Assembly: GCF_014836875.1 (NCBI RefSeq) | Contig: NZ_JACSQC010000002.1 | Location: 512,834 to 576,833 of the forward strand | Direction of reading: 5' to 3' | DNA: 64,000 nt | DNA from: Arthrobacter pullicola | Lineage (GTDB): Bacteria > Actinomycetota > Actinomycetes > Actinomycetales > Micrococcaceae | Part shown: piece after piece, positions 33,919 through 41,973 of the stretch | Position numbering within the stretch: the stretch's first letter is position 1 | Layout: each line of letters opens with the position of its first letter | Made by a program: the position numbers and the translations under genes | The notes under the pieces: model-generated | What the model saw: the letters and a program-made list of their open reading frames with translations, nothing else | The model's database searches: none | What the model was told of the DNA's origin: nothing

Positions 33919-35106
33919 TCAGCGGGCGCCGAGCAGATGTTCCAGCGCCAGCTGGTTCAGCCGGACAAAGGCGAAGGAGCGCTGGGCCGCGGCATCGGCG
34001 TCGAACTCTTCGAACGCGGCCGGGTCTGCGATCAGTCCGGCGGCCGTTTCCCCGGGCGCCAGGGTGGGCTGGCCCAGCTCAAAGACACCCGAGGTCTCCA
34101 GGGCTTCCCGGACCTCCGGGTCGGCACGGAAGGCCTGGGCCCGTTCCTTGAGCAGCAGGTACATGGACATGTTTGCTGCTGCCGAGTCCCAGACGCCGTC
34201 GTAGCCATCGGTGCGGGAGGGCTTGTAGTCAAAGTGCCGCGGCCCGTTGTATACCGGCCCGCCGCCCGGGAAGCCGTTCTCCAGCAGATCCACGGTGAAG
34301 AAGGCGCTGGTCAGGTCGCCGTGGCCGAAGACCAGGTCCTGGTCGTACTTGATGGACTTCTGCCCGTTGAGGTCGATGTGGAAGAGCTTGCCCGCCCACA
34401 GTGCCTGCGCAAGGCCGTGGGTGTAGTTCAGCCCGGCCATCTGCTCATGCCCGGTCTCCGGGTTCAGGCCCACGATGTCCCCGTGCTCGAGTTCGGCGAT
34501 GAACGCCAGCGCGTGCCCGACCGTGGGGAGGAAAATATCACCCCGGGGTTCGTTCGGTTTGGGCTCCAGCGCGATCCGGAGGTTGTAGCCCTGGTCCTTG
34601 ATGTAGCCGGCGGCGGTGTCCACGCCTTCCTTCATCCGGTCGAAGGCGGCGGAGAAGTCCTTGGAACCGTCGTACTCCGCGCCTTCCCGGCCTCCCCACA
34701 TCACGAACGTTTCCGCGCCCAGCTCCGCGGCGAGGTCCAGGTTCCGCAGCACCTTGCGCAGCGCGAAGCGGCGCACGGAACGGTCGTTGGAGGTGAAGCC
34801 GCCGTCCTTGAAGACCGGATGGCTGAACAGGTTGGTGGTGATCATGGGAACCTTCAGCCCGGCTTCCTGAATTGCTGACCGGAAACGCTTCAGGATCAGC
34901 TCGCGGTCCTGGTTCGAGGAGCCGAATGGAATGAGGTCATCATCATGGAAGGTGACGCCGTAGGCTCCCAGGTCGGCGAGCTTCTGGACCGCCTCGACCG
35001 GGTCAAGGGCGGCCCGGGTGGGGGCACCGAACGGATCATTTCCGGTCCATCCCACCGTCCAGAGTCCGAAAGTGAAGTGGTCGGCAGGTGTAGGCGTCGT
35101 TGGCAT
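33919..35106 (-). CDS. xylA: Xylose isomerase
   Basis: 395 residues, the actinobacterial class I length. Interconverts D-xylose and D-xylulose with two divalent metals. His54 and Asp57 in VTFHDDD, Glu181 and Lys183 in LEPKPNEP match the canonical numbering exactly. Start ATG 35106 with GGAG six bases upstream; a TTG twelve bases earlier is in frame but would overlap that site. Preceded by a clear promoter and operator, divergent from xylR. Confidence 0.97.
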   Translation of the reverse strand: MPTTPTPADHFTFGLWTVGWTGNDPFGAPTRAALDPVEAVQKLADLGAYGVTFHDDDLIPFGSSNQDRELILKRFRSAIQEAGLKVPMITTNLFSHPVFKDGGFTSNDRSVRRFALRKVLRNLDLAAELGAETFVMWGGREGAEYDGSKDFSAAFDRMKEGVDTAAGYIKDQGYNLRIALEPKPNEPRGDIFLPTVGHALAFIAELEHGDIVGLNPETGHEQMAGLNYTHGLAQALWAGKLFHIDLNGQKSIKYDQDLVFGHGDLTSAFFTVDLLENGFPGGGPVYNGPRHFDYKPSRTDGYDGVWDSAAANMSMYLLLKERAQAFRADPEVREALETSGVFELGQPTLAPGETAAGLIADPAAFEEFDADAAAQRSFAFVRLNQLALEHLLGAR

Positions 35107-35135
35107 GTGCTGCTCCAAATCGAAAGTCCGAATTA

Positions 35136-35176
35136 GTTGTGATCCACAACATATCCACGCGTATGTGGGGTGTCAA
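35136..35176 (-). promoter_or_regulatory. xylA promoter with operator overlapping the start-proximal edge
   Basis: Minus strand: -35 TTGACA (35171-35176), 17-base spacer, -10 TATGTT (35148-35153). Immediately downstream and overlapping the -10 is the inverted repeat GTTGTG-ATC-CACAAC (35136-35150, read on plus). This arrangement would let the divergent ROK regulator block xylAB transcription without xylose. Confidence 0.72.
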
Positions 35177-35274
35177 TGGTTTCCCGGGGGACGGCCTGCC
35201 GGTTTAGGAGCCCGCAGTTTGCTGTTCCGTGCAACAATCGAACGTCCCTAATCACCGCTCGAAGGATTCCGCGC

Positions 35275-36459
35275 ATGCCGACCAAGCCGGGCAGTGAAAG
35301 CATCCGGATCCGGAACCTTTCCCGCGTCCTGGCACTGCTGCACCGCCGCGGGCCCCTCGCCCGCGCCGAACTCACCCGGCTCACCGGTTTCAACCGCTCC
35401 ACGGTCGGTGCCCTGACCACCGAACTGGCGCGCCTCGGCCTGGCCTATGAAACCGAAGCCCCCGCGGCCGGCCGCGCCGGCCGGCCCAGCCCCCTGGTGC
35501 ACCCCAATGAGCGGGTTGCAGTGCTCGCCGTCCATCCCGACGTCGACGCCGTGACCGTGGGCCTGGTGGGCCTGGGCGGAACGGTGCACCGGCGGGTCCG
35601 CTGCAATGCGGCCAGCCCAAGCGTGCCGGAAACGGTGGACATCACCAAGACCGTAGTGGGCAGCATGGCCTCGGCCCTGGCCGCAATGGACCGGGTGGTC
35701 GGCATCGGCGCGGCCGTACCGGGCCTGGTCGACAGCTCTGACGGGTCGGTCCGTCTCGCCCCGCATCTGGGCTGGAAAAACGAGCCGCTGGCGGCCGTAC
35801 TCAGCTCCGCTCTGTCCCTCCCGGCCTGGGCCGGCAACGACGCAACCCTGGGTACCCTGGCCGAAAGCACTTTCGGCGCAGGTGTTGGCCAGGACAATGT
35901 GGTGTACCTGAATGGAAGCGCCAGCGGCATCGGCGGCGGTGCCGTGGTGGGCGGAGTTCCGTTGAGCGGAGCTGACGGGTTCGCCGGGGAGCTGGGCCAC
36001 ACCCTGGTGCGCACCGGCGGCCTGCCCTGCCACTGCGGGCGCCGCGGCTGCCTGGAAACCGAGGTCAACCTTGCCGGCCTGCTCGAAGTACTGGGACTGC
36101 AGACCGCTGACCTGGACCAGCTTGAGGCAGCCATGCGTACCCAGGACTCCCCTGAGCTCCGGGAAACCGCCGCCCGGCAGCTGGATCTGCTCGGCGAGGC
36201 ACTCGTGAACTTCGTGAACATCTTCAATCCACGGACCGTCCTGCTCGGCGGTTTTCTGGGGGTTCTCTGGGCCTTCGATCCGCAGCGGCTGCAGAACATC
36301 GTCGCCCAGGGAGCGATCAGCGGGCTGGGCGGGTCGGTGGCCATCCGGCGCGCCGCCCTGGGCGCCGATCTGCTTTTGGTGGGAGCGGCAGAACTCGCCT
36401 TTGCGCCGCTGCTGGCAAAGCCTGCGCCCTCCGTGCCGGGTCTGGCGGAAACCCGATAA
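35275..36459 (+). CDS. xylR: ROK family xylose repressor
   Basis: 394 residues. N-terminal winged helix (RVLALLHRRGPLARAELTRLTGFNRSTVGALTTELARLGL, about residues 17-55) plus a ROK sugar-binding domain with the zinc motif CHCGRRGCLE and GELGHT. Start ATG 35275, AAGGA upstream. Divergent from xylAB; xylose binding should release the operator at 35136-35150. Confidence 0.9.
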   Translation: MPTKPGSESIRIRNLSRVLALLHRRGPLARAELTRLTGFNRSTVGALTTELARLGLAYETEAPAAGRAGRPSPLVHPNERVAVLAVHPDVDAVTVGLVGLGGTVHRRVRCNAASPSVPETVDITKTVVGSMASALAAMDRVVGIGAAVPGLVDSSDGSVRLAPHLGWKNEPLAAVLSSALSLPAWAGNDATLGTLAESTFGAGVGQDNVVYLNGSASGIGGGAVVGGVPLSGADGFAGELGHTLVRTGGLPCHCGRRGCLETEVNLAGLLEVLGLQTADLDQLEAAMRTQDSPELRETAARQLDLLGEALVNFVNIFNPRTVLLGGFLGVLWAFDPQRLQNIVAQGAISGLGGSVAIRRAALGADLLLVGAAELAFAPLLAKPAPSVPGLAETR

Positions 36460-36708
36460 GTCCGTTCACGAAACACACGGTTTCGGCCGTATGACAATAT
36501 CCGCGAGCCGAAACGGGCTTTTTCCAGCGCAATCGGCCACACTGGTGGCACACGCGCTCTGGGGGGACGCCGTCGTGCACTGCTGCCTCCTGCCGCGCAG
36601 ACGAAGGCCGGAGTCCACATACGTTAGGCCCTGACACCGGCTAAGGAGCCACCCCTCCCCAAGCGCACGCCGGTGCCAGAACGCACAGCGGCGCACGAAA
36701 GGAAGCCC
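36460..36708. other. Intergenic region between xylR and the surface-protein gene
   Basis: Contains a probable xylR terminator: GTTTCGGC (36480-36487) pairs with GCCGAAAC (36507-36514), followed by GGGCTTTTT. The remainder probably holds the promoter of the surface-protein gene, but no good -35/-10 pair could be picked. Confidence 0.5.
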
Positions 36709-36770
36709 GTGAAACCGCTGTTGCCCCTCCCGCCCCCCGCGGACCGTTCTCCAGACGCCGGACAGGATCG
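36709..36770 (+). other. Out-of-phase 5' segment of the surface-protein gene, with poly-C tract
   Basis: AAAGGAAG followed by GTG 36709 is the best translation start here, but it reads in a different phase from the surface-protein gene. The six-base C run at 36733-36738 is the likely break. With one more C the product would read MKPLLPLPPPRGPFSRRRTGS and continue into the hydrophobic signal core, giving a normal signal peptide. Either a sequencing or assembly slip, a disabling mutation, or a phase-variable tract. Confidence 0.6.
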
Positions 36771-38321
36771 GTGCTCGCCGCGGGCGGACTCGCGGCAGCG
36801 CTGCTGGCCGCTCCCCTGGCCGCCGGGCCCCTCGTTTCAGACGCGGCGGCCGCAGCTGCAACCTTCAATCCGTTCGATGTGAACAACGGCTTCACACTGT
36901 ATGTGTCGGGCGACGCCATCCTCGGCAATGGCGAAATCGAGGGCTCGATCGCCGCCGACGGAGCGATCTCCAGCACCAACCAGAACGGCTATCCGGTGGT
37001 TCATCAGGTGGCCGGACTGCCCGACTACACGGTCCCGGTGATCGATGGCATCCCGGTGCGCATTCTTGCAGCCGGGTACGCCGGTGCGGGAGGCTTCGAG
37101 GTGTCCAACCGCAACGCACCACCAGGAAGCCCTGAGGCCACGGCATCCGTGAAGCTGGTCAGCACGGCGGGGCTCACAGGGTCCTCCCGCGGATCTAATT
37201 TCCTGCGCGTCACGAACAGCGACGGCGGCAATCTGGACCTCCCGACGACTGACTACCAGCCCGGGTTCGCAACAGATCTTTCGCTCCTTGCGGCGGACCA
37301 GAACTCAGTGGCAGCGTACTTCCCGCAGAAACAGGCACAGTTGGACAGAACCAGCCGGTGCCTGGCGGACATCTATGACCCGGCCACCGGGCTGGGCACT
37401 GTTGTGCCGGTGGACGACCGCGGCTCCATGGTCATGCCCGGCCCCTATGCAGCGGACAAACCCAACGTCCTGAACTACGGCGACATCGCCGGCAGGACCA
37501 TCAAACCGGATAACGCTGGCGGGTACAGCCCAACGGCGGATGCCCCGCTGATCATTAAGGTCCCCGCCGGCACCACACAGCTCGGTCGGCTGAACTTCGA
37601 GGGGTGGTCATCCTCGGGGAACGGACAGCAGCTGGCCCGCTACATCTTCCTGGACCTGTCCGAGGTAACCGGCAGCGTTGTGGTGGACGGCCTGGAAATG
37701 GGGGCTGTTTATGCCCCCAATGCGAACCTTGCGTTCAACTCGAGCATCACTCACAACGGCCAGTGGCTGACGGGAAGCTTCACGGCGTCCGGTGCCGGAG
37801 AACTGCACCACCACGCGTTCCTGGGGAACCTGCCGTGCGCCGCTACCGCACCGGTGAATCCGACCACGGGGCCAACACCCAGCCCCACCGATAGCCCCAC
37901 CACCGCACCCACAACAACACCCAGCCCCACCGATAGCCCGACCACCGCACCCACAACAACCCCCGCACCCACCGGGACCGCCACGGCATCCACAACTCCG
38001 TCGCCGGAACCCACTCGGCCGTCAACCACTCGGCCGTCAACCACTCAGCCGGGAACCACCCCCGGAACGTCAACGTCGCCTTCAACGACACCCGTCGTCA
38101 GCGCTCCCGCCCTCGGCGGACCGTCCGATCCGGCACCGTCAGATCCGGCACCGGGAAGCCCTGACCAAACGCAACCCGTGCAGACCCCCGCAGCCGGCAC
38201 CGGCTCCGCCTTGGCGGCAACCGGCTCCGCCGGAGCGGTTGGCATCGGATCCGCAGCGGTGCTGTTGCTGGCCACCGGGGCATTCCTGCTGTTCGGAACC
38301 CGGAAGGGCAAGCACTCCTAG
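36771..38321 (+). CDS. Cell-wall-anchored 'choice-of-anchor A' surface protein
   Basis: 516 residues counted from GTG 36771. This start lacks a spaced ribosome site and cuts the basic end off the signal peptide; the true start is probably at 36709 in the other phase. After the signal peptide comes a choice-of-anchor A domain (FNPFDVNNGFTLYVSGDAILGNGEIEGSIAADG to about residue 360). A Pro/Thr-rich stalk follows, including two exact-length 42-base tandem units (37875-37916, 37917-37958). The C-terminus has a sortase signal LAATG, a hydrophobic span and the basic tail RKGKHS. LAxTG signals are used by class E sortases in Actinobacteria. Adhesive or structural function inferred. Confidence 0.85.
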   Translation: MLAAGGLAAALLAAPLAAGPLVSDAAAAAATFNPFDVNNGFTLYVSGDAILGNGEIEGSIAADGAISSTNQNGYPVVHQVAGLPDYTVPVIDGIPVRILAAGYAGAGGFEVSNRNAPPGSPEATASVKLVSTAGLTGSSRGSNFLRVTNSDGGNLDLPTTDYQPGFATDLSLLAADQNSVAAYFPQKQAQLDRTSRCLADIYDPATGLGTVVPVDDRGSMVMPGPYAADKPNVLNYGDIAGRTIKPDNAGGYSPTADAPLIIKVPAGTTQLGRLNFEGWSSSGNGQQLARYIFLDLSEVTGSVVVDGLEMGAVYAPNANLAFNSSITHNGQWLTGSFTASGAGELHHHAFLGNLPCAATAPVNPTTGPTPSPTDSPTTAPTTTPSPTDSPTTAPTTTPAPTGTATASTTPSPEPTRPSTTRPSTTQPGTTPGTSTSPSTTPVVSAPALGGPSDPAPSDPAPGSPDQTQPVQTPAAGTGSALAATGSAGAVGIGSAAVLLLATGAFLLFGTRKGKHS

Positions 38322-38354
38322 TCAGTTCAGACCGGTGCAGCGCGCGCTGTGCCG

Positions 38355-38394
38355 GGGAGGGGGCCGGAGCCATCAACGGTTCCGGCCTCCTCCC
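38355..38394. terminator. Bidirectional hairpin between convergent genes
   Basis: A 17-bp stem with two G-U pairs (GGGAGGGGGCCGG arm against CCGGCCTCCTCCC arm), six-base loop ATCAAC. Centred between the surface-protein stop and the channel-gene stop. Confidence 0.65.
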
Positions 38395-38409
38395 GTGCCG
38401 GGCCGCACC

Positions 38410-39708
38410 TCAGGATTTCGGTGCCGCTGCCGGGCCACGATGGCCGCCGCCGCCGTCGTCCGCCAGCATGTGCGGGGCATTGGTAACCACCAGCCAGGCG
38501 GGCAGCACCGCCAGGCACAGGAGCCCGGTGATCGCCACGTCACTGGTGATCACGACGGCGATGAACAGGGCCAGCCAGCCATCGCGGGCGACGGCGAGCA
38601 CCAGGCCCAGCACCGCGGCGGAGACCACCACGCTGACCGGGACGCCGGGGAGCAGAGCGCCGGCGGCCAGTCCGAAAGCGACGCCGATGAACACCGAGGG
38701 AAAGATCCGGCCGCCGCGGAACCCTGCTGCGGCGGCAACCACCAGGGCACACAGCTTGATGACCGCCAGCAACAGGAGCGTTCCGAAGGACTCACCCGGG
38801 GTGCTGAGGAGTTTGCTGGATTCCTCAGCGCCCTTGAACAGGGTGAGGGGTCCGCCGATCACGCCGAGCAGCCCCAGCAGCGCACCGCCAAGAGTGGTGA
38901 ACAGGACAGGGTTCTGCAGCCGGTGAAACATCCGGTGTGCCCAGCGGAAGGCGAAAATCCCCAGCAGCCCGAAAGCCGCGGCAAGCGGCGCGATGATCAT
39001 GGCCGCGAGGATGTCCCAGCCGTTAACGTTCCCTGCAGCCGGCACCGTGATGTCCAGGAGGGTCCCACCGACCAGGTTCATGGTTACGGCACCCGCACCG
39101 GCGGCAACCAGGGGCAGGAAGAGCTTGTCGAAGAGCGCGCCTGCCCCGGCTGTGGACCCGACTATGCCGGTGAACAACAGGGCCGCGGCCACAGGGGTTC
39201 CAAAGAGGGCGCCCACCGTGCCGGCAATCGTCATTCCGACAATCAGTTTGCCCGGCACTTTCGGAAAGAGCCGGCCGACCAGGACGGTGAGCACTGCGGC
39301 GTTGATGGCAATGATCGGGTTCTCCGGACCGAGGCTCACCCCGCCGGCCAGCCCGAGGACCGCCGCGGCGGCAAGGCTGGGGACGACGCCGATGGGCAGC
39401 GCGGACTCCGCCAGTTCAGACTCTGCGGAGTCCGGTCCGGCGTGGCCGGGCACGTAGCGCGCGATGAGTCCGACGGCGGCTCCCGTCAGGGTCAGCATTC
39501 CGAAGATCCACCAGCCGCTCTCCGGATCCATGCCTACCGCACCGGGGAGGTCTTCCCAGAGCAGGAGCTGGAGCAGGTGGGCTGCTTCGTCCAGGCCAAA
39601 GAGGATCAACCCGGAAACCACTCCGATCAGAATGGCCGGCACTGTGAGCGCCGCGAGGGTCCGGACACGGTGCTGCGCCAGGACGCCGTCGTTTGAGGTA
39701 TCAGACAT
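38410..39708 (-). CDS. CLC-type chloride/ion channel family protein
   Basis: 432 residues with ten or more hydrophobic helices. CLC-like signature segments: GGVSLGPENPIIAINAAVL (GxEGP region with glutamate), GTPVAAALLFTGIVGST, and GFRGGRIFPSVFIGVAFGLAAGAL (GxFxP region). Length and motif variants resemble YfeO-type ion-channel proteins rather than classic ClcA. Probably anion transport or exchange; no functional partner nearby. Confidence 0.85.
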   Translation of the reverse strand: MSDTSNDGVLAQHRVRTLAALTVPAILIGVVSGLILFGLDEAAHLLQLLLWEDLPGAVGMDPESGWWIFGMLTLTGAAVGLIARYVPGHAGPDSAESELAESALPIGVVPSLAAAAVLGLAGGVSLGPENPIIAINAAVLTVLVGRLFPKVPGKLIVGMTIAGTVGALFGTPVAAALLFTGIVGSTAGAGALFDKLFLPLVAAGAGAVTMNLVGGTLLDITVPAAGNVNGWDILAAMIIAPLAAAFGLLGIFAFRWAHRMFHRLQNPVLFTTLGGALLGLLGVIGGPLTLFKGAEESSKLLSTPGESFGTLLLLAVIKLCALVVAAAAGFRGGRIFPSVFIGVAFGLAAGALLPGVPVSVVVSAAVLGLVLAVARDGWLALFIAVVITSDVAITGLLCLAVLPAWLVVTNAPHMLADDGGGGHRGPAAAPKS

Positions 39709-39920
39709 GGTGCCATCCCTGGCCGGCCGGAGCGGAGGACTGTTTCCGCGGTTTGCTCAGGCTACGCGTTCGCCCCGGCCCCCGGACAGGGAGCAGGCCC
39801 GGAACCGGCGGCGGGGGCCGCATCCGTCGGCCTGCCGCCGTCGTCCGGCCTGCCTGCGCCCGCGCGGTCCCGGCCATCTCCGCAGTACCGCCCTGATCTG
39901 CCGGCTCACTGCTGCCGGTT

Positions 39921-40967
39921 TTACCGCTCCTTGGCCAGCAGCCGCTCGACCCGGGGTTTCACCTCGGTGGCCAGCAGGTTGACCGATTCGAGGAAGTGCT
40001 CGTGCGGGGTCCCGCCGAGGTCCATCTGTAGGAAGTGCCGCATATGCCCCATGTACCCGTGGAGGTGGACGATACGCTCGGCGACGTCGTCAGGACCGCC
40101 GATGTAGTAGGCGCCCGGAGCTTCGGCCTGGGCGAGGTAGTCCCGCTTATCCGGTGCCGGCCAGCCGCGCAGCCGGCCCATTTCGACATTGAGGTTGTGC
40201 CAGCCGGGGTAGAACCGGTCCAGGGCCTCCTGCTTGGTCGGTGCGATCAGGCCCATGGCCGCCACTGAGACCTTGATGTTCTCGCCGGTGTGGCCGGCCT
40301 GGGCAGCGGACTGGCGGTACAGCTGGGCCAGCGGCGCGAACCGGTGGGGTGCGCCGCCGATGATGCCATAGGAGACGGGCAGCCCCATCCTTCCGGCACG
40401 GGCCGACGACGGCGCGCTGCCGCCGGTGGCGAGCCAGATGGGCAGCTGCCCGCGGACCGGGCGGGGAACGACGGCATAGTCGGACAGGGCGGGGCGGACG
40501 GTGCCGTTCCAGCTGACGTTCTCGGTTTTGCTGTTGTTCAGCGTCAGCAGCAGGTCCAATTTCTGCGAAAACAGTTCGTCGTAGTCGTGCAGGTCGTAAC
40601 CGAACAGCGGAAAGGTCTCCACCGAGGAGCCCCGGCCGGCCGTGATTTCGATCCGCGCGCCGCCGGAGACCGCGTCCGCCGTCGTGAACTGCTGGAACAC
40701 CCGGACCGGATCATCCGTGCCGATAATACTGGCGGCACTGCCGAGCTTGATCCGGCGGGTTGCGGCCGCGGCAGCGGCGATCAGCGCCCCGGGCGAGGAA
40801 GCGGGCATGCTCACGGTGTGGTGTTCACCGATGCCGAAGTAGTCCAGTCCCGCCTGGTCAGCCAGCACGATGGCGTCGAAGAGGTTGCGGATCGCTTCGC
40901 CCGTAGGCCGCGGCGTCCCATTCGGGTTCAGTTGGGTGTCGCCGAAGCTGTAGGCGCCGATTTCCAT
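39921..40967 (-). CDS. LLM-class flavin-dependent oxidoreductase (luciferase-like)
   Basis: 348 residues. Start ATG 40967 with GAGGAG upstream. The bacterial-luciferase-like barrel is recognisable from YFGIGEHHTVSMPASSPGALIAAAAAATRRIKLGSAASIIGTDDPVRVFQQF, GRGSSVETFPLFGYDLHDY and LPIWLATGG. Uses FMNH2 or F420H2; the substrate is unknown. The neighbouring F420-reductase-like gene would fit an F420- or flavin-linked pair. Confidence 0.9.
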   Translation of the reverse strand: MEIGAYSFGDTQLNPNGTPRPTGEAIRNLFDAIVLADQAGLDYFGIGEHHTVSMPASSPGALIAAAAAATRRIKLGSAASIIGTDDPVRVFQQFTTADAVSGGARIEITAGRGSSVETFPLFGYDLHDYDELFSQKLDLLLTLNNSKTENVSWNGTVRPALSDYAVVPRPVRGQLPIWLATGGSAPSSARAGRMGLPVSYGIIGGAPHRFAPLAQLYRQSAAQAGHTGENIKVSVAAMGLIAPTKQEALDRFYPGWHNLNVEMGRLRGWPAPDKRDYLAQAEAPGAYYIGGPDDVAERIVHLHGYMGHMRHFLQMDLGGTPHEHFLESVNLLATEVKPRVERLLAKER

Positions 40968-41064
40968 GTGTTCTCCTCGCGTGACCGGACTGTACTGCCG
41001 GTGTTGCTGTGCTGTTGATGTTGACGTTGTGCTGGTGGTGCGGCCTGTGCTGTTGCGGTCCGAT

Positions 41065-41751
41065 TCAGCCAGCCGGGGAGGCTGCCAGGGCTTCCTCGAG
41101 CAGGGCGCGCAGAGCCGCGGCGGTGTGCGGACCGTTGAAGGCCGGGGTGCCGGGCTGGAATCCGCGGCCGGCAGCCAGCGGTCCGGCGTCGACGGGGTCA
41201 TAACCCAGGGCATTGATGAAGTCCGCGGCGCTGGCCCTGGCCGCAGCATCGTCGCCCGCGACAGCCAGGGCGCGGCGTCCCGGGGTGCCGGGAGCGGCGC
41301 CGTCGGCCTCCAGATCGTGATAGCCAATGTGGTTCAGGGTCTTGACCACGTTGGATCCGGACAGGAAGTCCTGGACAACCTCGCTGCTGCCGCGCAGGCC
41401 GTCCTCAAAATCGGCAAGTGTGCCGTCAATCGGAGCCCAGTAGTTCATCGCATCGATCACGGTTTTCCCGGCCAGGGCCTCCGGCGAGAGCGTGCGGAAG
41501 CGGTGCAGCGGCACGGCCACCACCACCAGGTCCGCCTGTGCAGCCTCGGACGCGTCCACAGCGGCGGCGCCCGGGGTGATGACTTCCACCAGCAGCGCGT
41601 TTTCCGCGGCCGGCCGGGAAGTGGCGATCTTGACGTTGAAGCCGGCTTTCAGTGCCTGGCGGGCGACGGCGGTGCCCACGCGGCCCGCGCCCAGGACACC
41701 GACCGTCCGGATCTGACCGGACTGGCTTTGACTGATTTGGTCCTGGCTCAT
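41065..41751 (-). CDS. NADPH-dependent F420 reductase-like NAD(P)-binding protein
   Basis: 228 residues. Start ATG 41751, with AGGAG upstream. N-terminal Rossmann GVLGAGRVGTAVARQALKAGFNVKIATSR, then VVVAVPLHRF and VIDAMNYWAPIDG, a pattern shared by Fno-type F420:NADP reductases and proC-like NAD-binding proteins. Lies 97 bases upstream of the luciferase-like gene, in the same direction. Confidence 0.82.
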   Translation of the reverse strand: MSQDQISQSQSGQIRTVGVLGAGRVGTAVARQALKAGFNVKIATSRPAAENALLVEVITPGAAAVDASEAAQADLVVVAVPLHRFRTLSPEALAGKTVIDAMNYWAPIDGTLADFEDGLRGSSEVVQDFLSGSNVVKTLNHIGYHDLEADGAAPGTPGRRALAVAGDDAAARASAADFINALGYDPVDAGPLAAGRGFQPGTPAFNGPHTAAALRALLEEALAASPAG

Positions 41752-41896
41752 CGTGCTCCTTCCGGATGGTTGCGTCGGCGCCCGGCTTCCTGCACAGGGC
41801 GCGGCAAAATCCTTCTCACAGCTTAGGGAGCGGCCCACTTTTATGCAAATGCATGTACTTTTGCCGCCGGACTGCCGGAGCAACCCTAGGCCGTTA

Positions 41897-41943
41897 AAAC
41901 GCCGACGACGGCGGCAACTGGCGTGCCGCCGTCGTCGGCGTTT
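41897..41943 (-). terminator. Strong intrinsic terminator after the monooxygenase gene
   Basis: A perfect 20-bp stem (arms 41897-41916 and 41924-41943, inner part GCCGACGACGGCGGCA) with a seven-base loop. On the minus strand it ends with TTTTAA. One of the clearest terminators in the window. Confidence 0.85.
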
Positions 41944-41973
41944 AGCTGGTATTACCCGCGCAGTTCGGACTGC

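Noticed and set aside
36673-36882. Short plus frame MPERTAAHERKPVKP as a separate gene
   Set aside because: It contains the GTG 36709 start that belongs to the surface-protein gene in shifted phase; nothing else supports a second product.
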